Shown here one piece after another: positions 1 to 9,948 of a DNA stretch of 64,000 nucleotides. A model generated the notes under the pieces. The model did no database searches. It saw only the letters and a program-made list of their open reading frames with translations, and had not been told where the DNA came from. The first letter of the stretch is position 1. Each line of letters opens with the position of its first letter. The translations under genes and the position numbers were made by a program. The DNA comes from Pachysolen tannophilus NRRL Y-2460 (taxonomy: Eukaryota; Ascomycota; Pichiomycetes; Alaninales; Pachysolenaceae), in NCBI GenBank assembly GCA_001661245.1, contig KV454015.1, positions 1,205,837-1,269,836 of the forward strand, in the 5' to 3' direction.

Positions 1-3000
1 ATATCCAAAAAAACTGCACAACTCCATGATATTTTTCATCCCAGACAAAGTCAGGTTCTAGTTCTACATGAACTCTCATGACATTTAGTGTAATCGGAAA
101 AATCTCAGCATTTAAAAGAACAGTTGGAAATCGTCCAATTAACCGGTATAACACCTTTCCCATTCTGACATTATGAACTAATTCACCTAGCTCGCCAGCA
201 TCCATTCCCCTCAAAATATCCATTGATGGATTTTTGCTTTCAATGTTTCTCATGATCTGCTGGGGCAATTCAAACTGATGTATAGGGTGACTAAGTGACC
301 ACATTCTTTTATCAATAGATTTACAAATAGTTAACATAATCTTGGTGAATACTCCCCACCTTCTATTTAGGCCCACTAAAAATAAAGCTCGGCAAATTCT
401 TGCAGAATTTTGGGCAACATACAGAGCATCAGATGCCAATGCAGAGTCTTTAATATTATCTTGAGACACATATGCTTGTAACAAAATATTGGTTTTTCCT
501 TGAGCAGAATCAGGAGTTCCCCCTATTTGGCAAACAGCCTTTTCTAGCAACTGCATCAATTCCTGTGACTCTTCTTCTCTAAACTTTATAGAATCGAATT
601 CTGCACTTGTACTAATGATAGATAGGACATCTGCCTCAGAAGCAGTAGGTTTAATCAATTGGTTAAATATCTCAACAGAATCATTTAACAAATAAAAATC
701 TGAGGCAATCCTACCTAAATCTTTCGCAATGAATGACATAGTTCTTTCATCGAACACAATCATTTGTAAATAATGTAGTCTTCGAGCAGCAGAAATAATC
801 ATTTCTCTACGCCTTTGTACTAACTGAGGATCTTCTGCTAATTCTTTCCAATCAATAGCATAAGCAAAGGGGTTTTGCCTCATTCGGACATTTAAATATG
901 TATAACCTAACCACAGTACACCTTCGTCCACATTTGTTACAGTACCTAGTGAAATTTCTGCATTTAAATTATCAACAATCTTTTCTGAGAATTTTGATTC
1001 AATTGGGTGTTGTTGAGTTAAAAGGGAAATATAATGATCCAAACGATCACCAGTAGTACACAAAATACCAGTACCAAAAACTTCTTGCGTATCATTGGAA
1101 ATTCTAGGTTTTTTACTGTAGCTAGAATCAGCTCCTAATGTAGTGAATTGAGGACGACCTGCTCTACCAAAAATTTGAATAATGTCTGATATTCCTAAAT
1201 CCACAAATCCACCACGTTTTGAATCATAAACTTGAGTACCTTTTATGATCACCACTGCAGCAGGTAAATTAACACCCCAAGCTAAAGTAGCAGTACAACA
1301 TAGAACCTTTATCGCACCTGATAAAAACATTTTTTCTGTTAAACGTCTATCAGATCTCGGCATACCAGCATGATGGACACCAAATCCAGATATAAACAAT
1401 TCTCTCATATCTTTATTTTTGTTTTTACTCATTTCTCTGCTAAATTGTTCATATGAAGGGGACTCAGTACAATCAAACAAATCAGAATCATTAAAATTTC
1501 TTGAAAATTTGATGAAAGTTTTTGATGTATTTATAGTATCTTTTCTTGAATGAACAAAAACCATAACTTGGTGACCCTCTTCTAATTTAGAGATCAATTT
1601 TTCATATGAAACTCTGTCTATTTTCTCCCTAGCCTCTTTAGAACCACTCTTACCTTTGATACCAAGTATTTCTTGTCTTAATGGAACTGGTCTGAATGAA
1701 CTATCAAAATAAAACATACCAACTTGCCTATTAACACCTAAAAAGTCTGCAACGTCCATAAAATTGGGTAAAGTTGCAGATAAACCTAGTATTCTTATCA
1801 TCGATTGAGTACTTTCTACTTGTCTCAATGTTCTAGCAACCAATGTTTCTATCACGGATCCACGATCTTCATGTAAAAGATGTACTTCATCAATTATGAG
1901 TAATTTCAATTTTTCAACTAATTCTGTATCACCATTAGATTTTCTTGTTACAACATCCCATTTTTCAGGAGTTGTCACTATAACCTGTGTTCTTACTATT
2001 TCAGCTTTTGTTAATTGCATATCACCTGTTAATTCTCTAACTTGGATTCCCAACCATTGTAACTTTTTGCTGAATTTTTCCACAATTTCTGCAGCTAATG
2101 CTTTTAACGGAGCTACATAAACAATTTTGAATTCACTATAATTAATATCCACTTGAATACCGTCTTCAGATTCTGTCTGAGAGACAAATTGATTTATTGT
2201 ATGTAGTATAGTTAATAATGCAACATCTGTTTTACCAGCACCTGTTGGAGCACATACTAGCATATTTTCATTTGTATTATAGGCAACTGGATAAAGTAAC
2301 AGTTGAATTCTATTTAAAGATTTATAATCTTTAAAAGTACCTTGACATAAGAAATCCAAATCTTTTATATACACGATTTTTTCTTTTTTCAATTTAGATT
2401 GAGATTTTTTAGTATAAGGTATTATAAATTCTTCATGAGTATCAAAGCTATACCTTTGAGAATCTTTTGGTAAAGAATATTTTTTCCCTGTAACGGAGAT
2501 CATATTACCTCCAGCATCATCTGATTTAAAAACGTGAGGGTATATTGTCTTTGATTTATAAGAATCCAACGTTTGTGTTTTTGCTAGCCTTGCGTTTTCT
2601 CTAACTTGAATATTTCTTTCAGCTTCAGTCATAAACTTAAATTTCCCATCATCTTGAGATAAAGGAGATTTAATTTTTTTGTTAAATTCATCAATTAAAA
2701 CATCTTTATTTGAAATAATTTTTGCAATTAAATCAAACTCATCAAAACCTAACAAGTTGATTAAAACTTCTTCAAGATCACTAGATTCAAGTAAGCATTG
2801 CATTATATTTTGGAAAAGTTGATTATCTTCATTAGCGCTATTGTTGTTATTGGCACCATTGGAACCATTGGAACCATTACTGCCATTATTATTTTCAATT
2901 CTATTACATTCTCTTCGTACGTCATTCAACAAACTTTCTTCTTCATCCGAGGAAAACCCAGCCTGCTCTTGTTCCTCCAACATCTGCTGAAACTCATCTT

Positions 3001-3223
3001 CAACACCACTAAAACCGCTCAATAACAGATCCACATTTGGTGTTATTGTTGAATTAATTTTTAAATCTCCAATATTATCATTAATATCATTTGGTAACGG
3101 CAATTTAACAATTTCTTTACTCTGAACTTGATCATCATCAATAAAATTCACATGGTTCAATGAGTCCATCATGGAGGCCATTGCCTCCATATACGCTTTG
3201 GTCGACACAAAATACGACCCCAT
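1..3223 (-). CDS. SLH1: Ski2-like RNA helicase Slh1 (Rqt2/ASCC3), 3' end cut off by window
   Basis: Slh1 is a large DExH helicase of the ribosome quality control trigger complex; it splits collided ribosomes in the cytoplasm. The ATG is at 3223 and about 1074 residues are visible before the window edge; the family is near 1960 residues, so the second helicase cassette lies outside. Visible in order: an acidic N-terminus containing LNHVNFIDD, close to the start of yeast Slh1; an Asn-Gly-Ser repeat around 2840-2890; Walker A PTGAGKTD near residue 325; the DEVH box (IIDEVHLLHED) near 443; SATLPNF; and motif VI GRAGRPQF near 688, followed by the start of a Sec63-like region. Brr2 is the closest alternative family, but the N-terminus fits Slh1. 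It is divergent from the sugar permease across 1.8 kb. No intron was seen. Confidence 0.9.
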   Translation of the reverse strand, partial: MGSYFVSTKAYMEAMASMMDSLNHVNFIDDDQVQSKEIVKLPLPNDINDNIGDLKINSTITPNVDLLLSGFSGVEDEFQQMLEEQEQAGFSSDEEESLLNDVRRECNRIENNNGSNGSNGSNGANNNNSANEDNQLFQNIMQCLLESSDLEEVLINLLGFDEFDLIAKIISNKDVLIDEFNKKIKSPLSQDDGKFKFMTEAERNIQVRENARLAKTQTLDSYKSKTIYPHVFKSDDAGGNMISVTGKKYSLPKDSQRYSFDTHEEFIIPYTKKSQSKLKKEKIVYIKDLDFLCQGTFKDYKSLNRIQLLLYPVAYNTNENMLVCAPTGAGKTDVALLTILHTINQFVSQTESEDGIQVDINYSEFKIVYVAPLKALAAEIVEKFSKKLQWLGIQVRELTGDMQLTKAEIVRTQVIVTTPEKWDVVTRKSNGDTELVEKLKLLIIDEVHLLHEDRGSVIETLVARTLRQVESTQSMIRILGLSATLPNFMDVADFLGVNRQVGMFYFDSSFRPVPLRQEILGIKGKSGSKEAREKIDRVSYEKLISKLEEGHQVMVFVHSRKDTINTSKTFIKFSRNFNDSDLFDCTESPSYEQFSREMSKNKNKDMRELFISGFGVHHAGMPRSDRRLTEKMFLSGAIKVLCCTATLAWGVNLPAAVVIIKGTQVYDSKRGGFVDLGISDIIQIFGRAGRPQFTTLGADSSYSKKPRISNDTQEVFGTGILCTTGDRLDHYISLLTQQHPIESKFSEKIVDNLNAEISLGTVTNVDEGVLWLGYTYLNVRMRQNPFAYAIDWKELAEDPQLVQRRREMIISAARRLHYLQMIVFDERTMSFIAKDLGRIASDFYLLNDSVEIFNQLIKPTASEADVLSIISTSAEFDSIKFREEESQELMQLLEKAVCQIGGTPDSAQGKTNILLQAYVSQDNIKDSALASDALYVAQNSARICRALFLVGLNRRWGVFTKIMLTICKSIDKRMWSLSHPIHQFELPQQIMRNIESKNPSMDILRGMDAGELGELVHNVRMGKVLYRLIGRFPTVLLNAEIFPITLNVMRVHVELEPDFVWDEKYHGVVQFFWI

Positions 3224-5027
3224 AAAGTTAATCACAATCACAACTTGTATATAACAAACGAAAAACTCTACTTAATACACTGTTGCCTTCCCATCATCTT
3301 CTTCTTCTTGTTCTTCCTTTGTTTTTTTTTGTTTTTTTTGTTTTTTGATTTTGACTAATCAAACTTTCATCTTTTTCTTTATACTAAAAAGTAGAAAAAA
3401 AAAAAAAATAACCAGAAACTTAAGTAGTGCAAATGAAACACAAAAAATCAAAAGAAGAGCCTTGGTATTCAGTTACAGTTCTATTGTACATTTTGAATCA
3501 AGAGTGAACAAGCGTGTTTCAAAATTCTAAAAGTAAAAAGTAGAAATACTGCGCAGAGCACAGTTTTGCAGTTTCGCAGTGCGAGTGAGCTTCTTTTTTT
3601 TTCTTCCCTTATTCCGGTAGTAACTAAAGAGAGAAAAATATGAAATATGGAAAATACAAGTTACATGCAGTAGAAAATATGTGCCCAATAAGTGTCAGCC
3701 AGCCTCCAAGTAATTAAACAGCATCTTGTCGAAAACTGGGTTTATGGAATCTAGAGAATGTACAACAACAACAATTATGGAAAACAAATTTTTAAAAAAA
3801 AAAGAAAAAACAAAAAACTAGCAAAAAAAATCTTTTATGTCATCATCATCTCTGATCTCTTTTGTTCTTGTTCTTCTTCGATGTTCAAATCAAATCAAAT
3901 CAATTCCTCCGGTAGACGCAGTATCTAAAAAAAAAAAAAATTTCGCCCTTTTTAATAACAATAACAATCAATAACAGTGAAAAAAAAAAATTTTTTGTGA
4001 AAAAAAAAATTTTCCGAAAGAAAAATGCACGTTGGGGCAAGTTTCTTATTTCTTAGTTCTTATTTTGGCTTGGATCACGAAAAAAAAAGAAACGAAAACA
4101 AAATTAGACGCCGTTGTTGTTATGGCCGTGAGTTTAGATAGATAGAAAGATACAAGAAAAAAAAAAAATAAATAAACTTTGCATGTCAAGCACAACAAAC
4201 TTTTTGAGTTTTGATTTGTTTAGTAATGCGAAGAAACCCCATTTGAATCTGGAATCTTCAAACATTACCAAACCACTCAGTTGGTGGATCAGTGGAGTAA
4301 AGAGTAATGTGTAATGAGTAAAGTGGCACACGGTACTTGATACATCAACCTGGTATTACGTCTATAACGCACATAACTCATGTTTGCTTTCATGCCTTTC
4401 TATCTTTCTTTCTCTCTCTCTAGAAATTACAAAAAAAAAAAAAAAAAAAAAAAAAATCCAGTTAAACAAGTTTTTGAGTTTGGTTCAAAACAAAAAGTTA
4501 AGATACAATTAGTTAAATGATATTAATACTGATTTCTGTTTTTTTAATAGGAGGTGGTTTAAATTTTAATTCAATAATACTGTATTTTTTCTTTCTTTCT
4601 TTCTTTCTTTCTCTATGTGTGGGGTAGGGCATGCCCCTTTATGGTCACTACCGCACACCAGTCCCCGCAAATCTAGAAATTTTCCGATTCGATCACGAAA
4701 AGGAAATTTTTTTTCCTTTATAAAAGTGCATAAAAATTGAAAATATCATGCACGGTGCACCCCAGTTTTCGTTTTAAAACAATGCAGCATACTTATTTTC
4801 CACATATCTTTGATTTTAGGCCGTGAAAATGTTCACCCATTTCATTTTTCCTGTTTTTTTTTTTTTCTTCTTCTTTCTAGCGTCGTTTCGAAAGCATATA
4901 AAAACGGATGAATTTCCTGGGGTAGAATATGAAATGGAAAAGAGAAAACATTAAAAATTAAAATTTCAAGAATCATTCTTTTGTTAGAAAATAGTTAGTT
5001 TACTTAAACTTTTAACTTTTAACATAT

Positions 5028-5058
<31 letters not shown>

Positions 5059-5068
5059 AATATAAAAA
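3224..5068. promoter_or_regulatory. 1.85-kb divergent intergenic region, SLH1 / sugar permease
   Basis: No gene was recognised. The region is full of poly-A and poly-T runs, including A26 at 4431-4456. The half near the permease holds a perfect Mig1-type site on the minus strand (ATTTGCGGGG, 4663-4672), a palindrome GGGCATGCCC (4627-4636) preceded by GGGGTA, a TATA box TATAAAAA from 4897, and a CA/TA microsatellite leader just before the ATG. Short open frames here lack coding character. Confidence 0.6.
4663..4672 (-). promoter_or_regulatory. Mig1-type glucose-repression site upstream of the permease
   Basis: The minus strand reads ATTTGCGGGG, an exact match to the Mig1 consensus (four A/T, then G/C, C/T, GGGG). 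It lies about 400 nt before the permease ATG, a usual place for glucose repression of sugar transport genes. A second GGGG block (GTGTGGGGTAGGG) lies near 4618-4629. Function is inferred from the motif alone. Confidence 0.4.
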
Positions 5069-6733
5069 ATGTCATCTTCGGCTGAAGATATAATAATATC
5101 GGCAAATGATGAAGTTTCTAAACCTGTTGATGAAAAAAAGCCAACTCTTTTAATTCCAGCTACAGAGACTTCAGCAGGTGAAGACCGTATTAAACAGTAT
5201 CTTCCTAAATATGATAGATTTTGGATGAGAACACCACATTTTTTAAAGTTGAATGCACTTATGGTTGTTGTTTCATTATCTTCTACCAATACTGGTTATG
5301 ATGGTTCTTTGTTGAACTCTTTGCAAACATTTGATGAATGGGTTAGTTACATGGGTAACCCAGATGGTGCAGTCTTGGGTGCATTAAACAATGGTGTTGT
5401 TTTCGGTGTTGTTTTAAGTTTCTTTTGTGCTTCTTATATTTCAGATAAATATGGTAGAAGAAATACTATTGCATTTGGTAACATTTTCATGCTTATTGGT
5501 GTTATTATTCAATCTTGTTCTATAAATTATGGTCAATTTTTGGTTTCAAGAATGATTATTGGTTTTGGTAATGGTATTGCAATTGTTCCATCTCCAACTT
5601 TAATTAGTGAATTGACTTATCCAACTCATAGACAAATTGTTACAACTTTTTATAATAGTTGTTGGTATCTTGGTGCTATTGTTGCCGCATGGGTCAGTTT
5701 TGGTTCAAGAAATGTCACCCATAATTGGTGTTGGAGAATCCCATCCATCGTTCAAGGTTTCTTCCCATTGGTCCAAACTTTATTTATCTATTTTGTACCA
5801 GAAAGTCCAAGATTTTTAGTTAATAAAGGTCGTTATGATGAAGCTAGAGAAATCTTATTAAAATATCATGCAGGTGGTGATGAACAATTAGGTGGAGCTT
5901 TAGTAGATTTTGAAATGGCTGAAATTCAATCTGCAATTGAATTAGAAAAAATTGCAGCAAGGAGTAAATATTCAGATTTTTTCAAAACTCCTGGTAATAG
6001 AAAAAGATTTTTCTTACTTACATGGATTGCTATTATGATGCAATTATCAGGTAATGGTTTAGTCTCATATTATTTAAATAAAGTCTTAAATTCTATTGGT
6101 ATGACTTCAACAGACGAAAAATTGATTGTCAATGGTGGTTTAATGATTTATAACTTTGGTATTTCAATGATTATTGCATTCTTTGTTAATTTTTTCAAAA
6201 GAAGAACAATGTTTTTGTTTTCTAACGTTACTATGTTAATTGTTTACGTTATTTGGACAATTCTTTCTGCTATCAACCAAGAAAGAGATTTTGCAGATAA
6301 ATCATTGGCACAAGGTGTCTTGGCAATGATCTTCTTCTACTACTTGGCTTATAACGTTGGTTTAAATGGTCTTCCATACCTTTACTTAACAGAAATTTTA
6401 CCATTCACATTAAGAACAAAAGGTATCAATTCATGTTTGTTCATCCAACAATTTGTCCAAATTTACAACGGTTTCGTCAACTCAATTGCAATGGATGCTA
6501 TTGAATGGAAATACTACATTGTCTACTGTTGTATCTTGGCTGTTGAACTTGTTGTTGTTTACTTCACTTTTGTTGAAACTTCAGGACGTACTTTGGAAGA
6601 AGTTGCAGAAGTCTTTGGAGAACAACCACAAGAATTATCTAAAGATTTCGACACTTTAAAAGGTACCGATGAACAAATTGAAAACAAGGACACTGCTTCC
6701 AGCGATAGTCAAGATAACGTCATTGTTGTTTAG
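5069..6733 (+). CDS. MFS sugar transporter, lactose/hexose permease-like
   Basis: A 554-residue sugar porter of the major facilitator superfamily, expected in the plasma membrane as a proton symporter or facilitator. Twelve hydrophobic segments can be laid out. Family signatures are the loop 2-3 motif SDKYGRRN, the loop 6-7 motif PESPRFLVNKGR, the central loop with a charged helix, and the C-terminal VETSGRTLEEVAEVFGE. The N-terminal 60 residues are hydrophilic with KYDRFWMRTPHFLKLN, which resembles the fungal Lac12-like branch more than the Hxt hexose carriers. The substrate cannot be read from sequence. The ATG at 5069 follows a TA-repeat leader and has a TATA box about 170 nt upstream. The C-terminal tail (about residues 515-554) is acidic and Ser/Thr-rich, as is common for regulated turnover. 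An upstream Mig1 site suggests glucose repression. Confidence 0.85.
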   Translation: MSSSAEDIIISANDEVSKPVDEKKPTLLIPATETSAGEDRIKQYLPKYDRFWMRTPHFLKLNALMVVVSLSSTNTGYDGSLLNSLQTFDEWVSYMGNPDGAVLGALNNGVVFGVVLSFFCASYISDKYGRRNTIAFGNIFMLIGVIIQSCSINYGQFLVSRMIIGFGNGIAIVPSPTLISELTYPTHRQIVTTFYNSCWYLGAIVAAWVSFGSRNVTHNWCWRIPSIVQGFFPLVQTLFIYFVPESPRFLVNKGRYDEAREILLKYHAGGDEQLGGALVDFEMAEIQSAIELEKIAARSKYSDFFKTPGNRKRFFLLTWIAIMMQLSGNGLVSYYLNKVLNSIGMTSTDEKLIVNGGLMIYNFGISMIIAFFVNFFKRRTMFLFSNVTMLIVYVIWTILSAINQERDFADKSLAQGVLAMIFFYYLAYNVGLNGLPYLYLTEILPFTLRTKGINSCLFIQQFVQIYNGFVNSIAMDAIEWKYYIVYCCILAVELVVVYFTFVETSGRTLEEVAEVFGEQPQELSKDFDTLKGTDEQIENKDTASSDSQDNVIVV

Positions 6734-7194
6734 AATTTAATTATTTCCTTGTTTTTTTTTTTCCTCTTTTTCTTTATCTTTTTCTTTTTTTTCTCGTTGT
6801 TCAGTTATTTACAGTTTTATATTGTCACTTTTACGTTTTATGACTCTTCATAGCCTATGCTATTTTCTTCTCATTTCTGTTTTTTTTTTTTATTACTTAT
6901 ATTTATTGACGGGGAGAGATTTTCATTGTTGTATCTTGAATAAAATTGATTAGATGTACTTTTTAAAATGAACTTTTATTAAAAAAATATTATAAAAATC
7001 CTGTAATTTGCCTTATTTCCTCTTTGGGATTTGCCTTTTTAAATTTCAAAAAAGGGCAAAAATGTCACGGGATCTGTGCCCTTTTCCTGAAAGTGATTTA
7101 AATCTTGATAAAACAAACAAACAAACAAATTGATTGATTGCAATTTAAATTGTGATTTTTTAAGATCTTGATCAAGGCGGTTAAGTGTTGGAAG
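6734..7194. other. Intergenic, permease 3' end to JNM1
   Basis: Pyrimidine-rich 3' region of the permease, with T-runs and a likely polyadenylation signal near 6950, then the short JNM1 promoter containing the tandem CAAA repeat near 7115-7128. No gene was seen. Confidence 0.5.
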
Positions 7195-8473
7195 ATGTCT
7201 GGAAGTTATGGAGACGTTTTTCTGGAGATTGTATGCATTAGTTTTTATTTTATCTTTTTTTTTTTTTTGGTTGAAAATTTGTGTTTATTTATGATTAAAT
7301 ATTAAAGAACTTGTTCTAACTTCAACAATTTTTTGTGTTTTTCTTTTTGTGATCTAGGATTTTGATTCAAAAGATGTTTTCGAAACTTCTGATCATGAGG
7401 ACTCTTTGAGTCTTATCCCGTTGGAAGAAACTTTTTCTGGTAGGAGTTCTATTGAGGAAACTGAATTTTCATCCTCGAATGCAAGACTGGTTTTTGAAAA
7501 TGAAATAGTGGATAGCGCTAATGCTGATTTTAGCGGTGCTGTTGTAAATGGCGGGGTGGGAAGCCGTGGCAATATCTCCTTCAAAGTCCCGGAGACTATT
7601 GAGCAAAAATTTGTTAGGCTTCAAAGAGAATTTGAAGAGTTGAAGTTAGCAAAGTTAAATGATCAAAGAGAGTGTTTAAACCCACTGATAAAAGATGATG
7701 ATGTTGATAATTTTCTTAAAATGTTGGAAAATTTGAATTCAAATAAATTTTTTGAAATACAATCGGATTCTACTGCTTTATCTAAGCTAAAAGATGAGCT
7801 TAAAATTGATTTAACTCCATATCCAGTAAAAATTGCAAATGAATCAACAATCACTTCTGACCAAATAGCAGGACTAGATTCAAGATTGGCGAAATTAGAA
7901 TCAATTCTTGGATATAGTGAAAGTACCGAGGCACAAAATTTCACCATTCAAAGTATGATTAATGATTTATATAGACAGGTCTCAATAATGAGTAATCCAG
8001 ATTTTATTAAAAATGATGTTGAACCATTAATTGAATCTTTAGAAAGACTGAAAAAATTCAATAATGATTCTAGTGAAAGAATGAATAGGATGGCTTTTTT
8101 ACAAAAAAAAAATCCTTATACTTTGGAAAATGATGAATCAAATAATACAAGTATAATAGAATCTAAGAAAATTCATCTGATATATGAAAAATTGGTATCT
8201 TTGCCAAATTTTGAAGAATTACTTCCCTCAGTTATTAATAGACTTAAATCATTAAATAAATTGCATTTACAAATAGGTTCTTCTGTGGATTTTGTGGATA
8301 ACTTGGATAACAGATTAACCGGTTTAGAAACTTCTATCAAAGAATGGGATGAAACCTTGGACCACATGGAAACGAAATTTAATGAATATCAAAAACTTTC
8401 AAATAATAATAAACAAGAAATCAAAGCATGGATAGATGATTTAGATAAAAAAATAGAAAAAATTAATGATTAG
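7195..8473 (+). CDS. JNM1: Dynactin p50 subunit (dynamitin), spliced
   Basis: Jnm1 is the dynamitin subunit of dynactin, which couples cytoplasmic dynein to its anchor during nuclear migration. The model joins exon 1 (7195-7230, 12 codons, MSGSYGDVFLEI) to exon 2 from 7358 and gives 383 residues; yeast Jnm1 is 373. After splicing the N-terminus reads DFDSKDVFETSDHED, matching the conserved dynamitin segment that ends DVYETSD. Further family marks are KFVRLQREFEELK near residue 90, LDSRLAKLESILG, and IHLIYEKLVSLPNFEELLP near 285; the rest is heptad-rich coiled coil. The unspliced frame lacks this N-terminus and has no ATG in place, which decides the start. It is convergent with RBG2, 32 nt away. 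One CTG codon (8177-8179) sits where human dynamitin has Gln. Confidence 0.87.
7231..7357 (+). other. Intron of JNM1
   Basis: Phase-0 intron of 127 nt with donor GTATGC, branch-like TTCTAAC near 7315 and acceptor CTAG after a T-rich tract. The donor ends in C rather than the usual T. Joining the exons restores the dynamitin N-terminus. Confidence 0.8.
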
Positions 8474-8505
8474 AAAATTTGAATTAATTTTGAATTACAT
8501 CAATA

Positions 8506-9688
8506 TTATTTAGTAACTATTTGCACAACATCTTGATCATGAACTTTATGAGCCAATCCACATTTTTGTGGTGAATGTTTCGCACTTGAACCCCAAACTA
8601 ATGCATATTTGAATTGACTCTTGAAATCCCTATGGATTGAGTCACACACGTCTTCTATGGTGGAATCTTTTCTAACAACTTGAGGTAAATTCAAATCTGG
8701 TAAAGTTCCTTTCCTCTTTGTATATAATCTTATCAAATTCAATTTATACCAAATTTCTTCTATCAAATCTTGAATTCCAAGCTCTAATTCACATGACATC
8801 ACAACGGTATCTGGTTCTCTAGCTAAACGGTCAACTTCTTCCAACGATACTGCATCAATTTTGTTGTATACATATATACAATTTATATAAGTTATATGTT
8901 TCTCATTTATGATATCAATGAAATCATCTATTGTAGCATTCTCATCTCTAACTAAGATGTCTGCATTATGGATCTTATAATCTTTTAAAAGAGCATAACA
9001 TATTTTTTCATTCAAATATTTTGGTGGTACTGTTGAATTGAATTTGATACCACCACTTTTCCTAATTTTAAAATGAATGTTAGGTTTTGCTTTATTCAAT
9101 CTAATACCAACTGCTTCTAATTCTTTGGTTAATATATCTTTCTGGTCAGCGCCCTTGGTAGCATCCAAGACCATCATAATTAATTCTGCTGTAGTAGCTG
9201 TCGAAACAACTTGTCTACCTCTTCCTTTACCCTCACTCGCACCTTTTATAATACCTGGCAAATCAACAATTTGAATTTCAGCACCCTCATATTCCAAGAC
9301 ACCAGGAACAGAAGTAAGAGTTGTAAAAGCATATTGAGCAACCTCAGATTTGGTCTTGGTAATTTTGGATAAAAAAGATGATTTACCAACAGATGGAAAC
9401 CCAATCAATACAACTCTTGCATCTCCACTTTTAGCAACTTCAAATCCTTCACCTTTTGATGAGTTAGATCCAGGAGCAGGTTCCAATAATTGCTGTCTAT
9501 ATCTAGCTAATTTCCCCTTAAGTAAACCTATATGATACTCTGTGGCTTTATTCTTTTGAGTTCTTGATAATTCAAGTTGAATTTGTTCGATTTTCTCTCT
9601 AATTAACACAAAGAATAATTCGTCAGTAATCGATGAAGCAAATAAAGATAAATAACAGATTGGCTAATACTCACAATATACCACCCAT
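8506..9688 (-). CDS. RBG2: DRG-family GTPase Rbg2, spliced with a 14-nt first exon
   Basis: Rbg2 is a translation-associated GTPase of the DRG/Obg class that works with Gir2. Exon 1 (9675-9688) encodes only MGGI plus two bases; exon 2 runs from 9598 to 8506. The product is 368 residues, equal to the yeast protein. The N-terminus becomes [20 protein letters not shown]. Motifs are ARTQKNKAT-like SRTQKNKAT, the P-loop GFPSVGKS near residue 72, switch [16 protein letters not shown] (G4), SCELELG (G5) and a C-terminal TGS domain with [38 protein letters not shown] and HSPQKCGL separate Rbg2 from Rbg1. An unspliced start would give a wrong N-terminus. It lies in tandem behind the PhoD-like gene, 260 nt away. 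Confidence 0.93.
9599..9674 (-). other. Intron of RBG2
   Basis: 76-nt intron with donor GTGAGT, branch site TTACTGAC and acceptor TTAG. It interrupts codon 5 in phase 2 (TT plus A gives Leu), restoring the conserved Rbg2 N-terminus. Confidence 0.88.
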
Positions 9689-9948
9689 ATTTTATTTACT
9701 TTCACATCAAGGATTTAAATGAATAAATTAAACTCTATTTTATTAAATAATAATTTTTTGTATATGAAAAAAAAAATTTTTTTTTATCACTCTACTATTA
9801 AAACAAATTAATTTCTTACAAACCATTTTTAAAAGAAAGCAAAAAAAACAAAGCAATGAATAAATATAATAAATAGCAGAAAATAAAGAAAGAAGGAAGG
9901 AAGGAAGGAAATGAGTGTGAAGAAAAATTTTGTAATATTGTCTATTTT

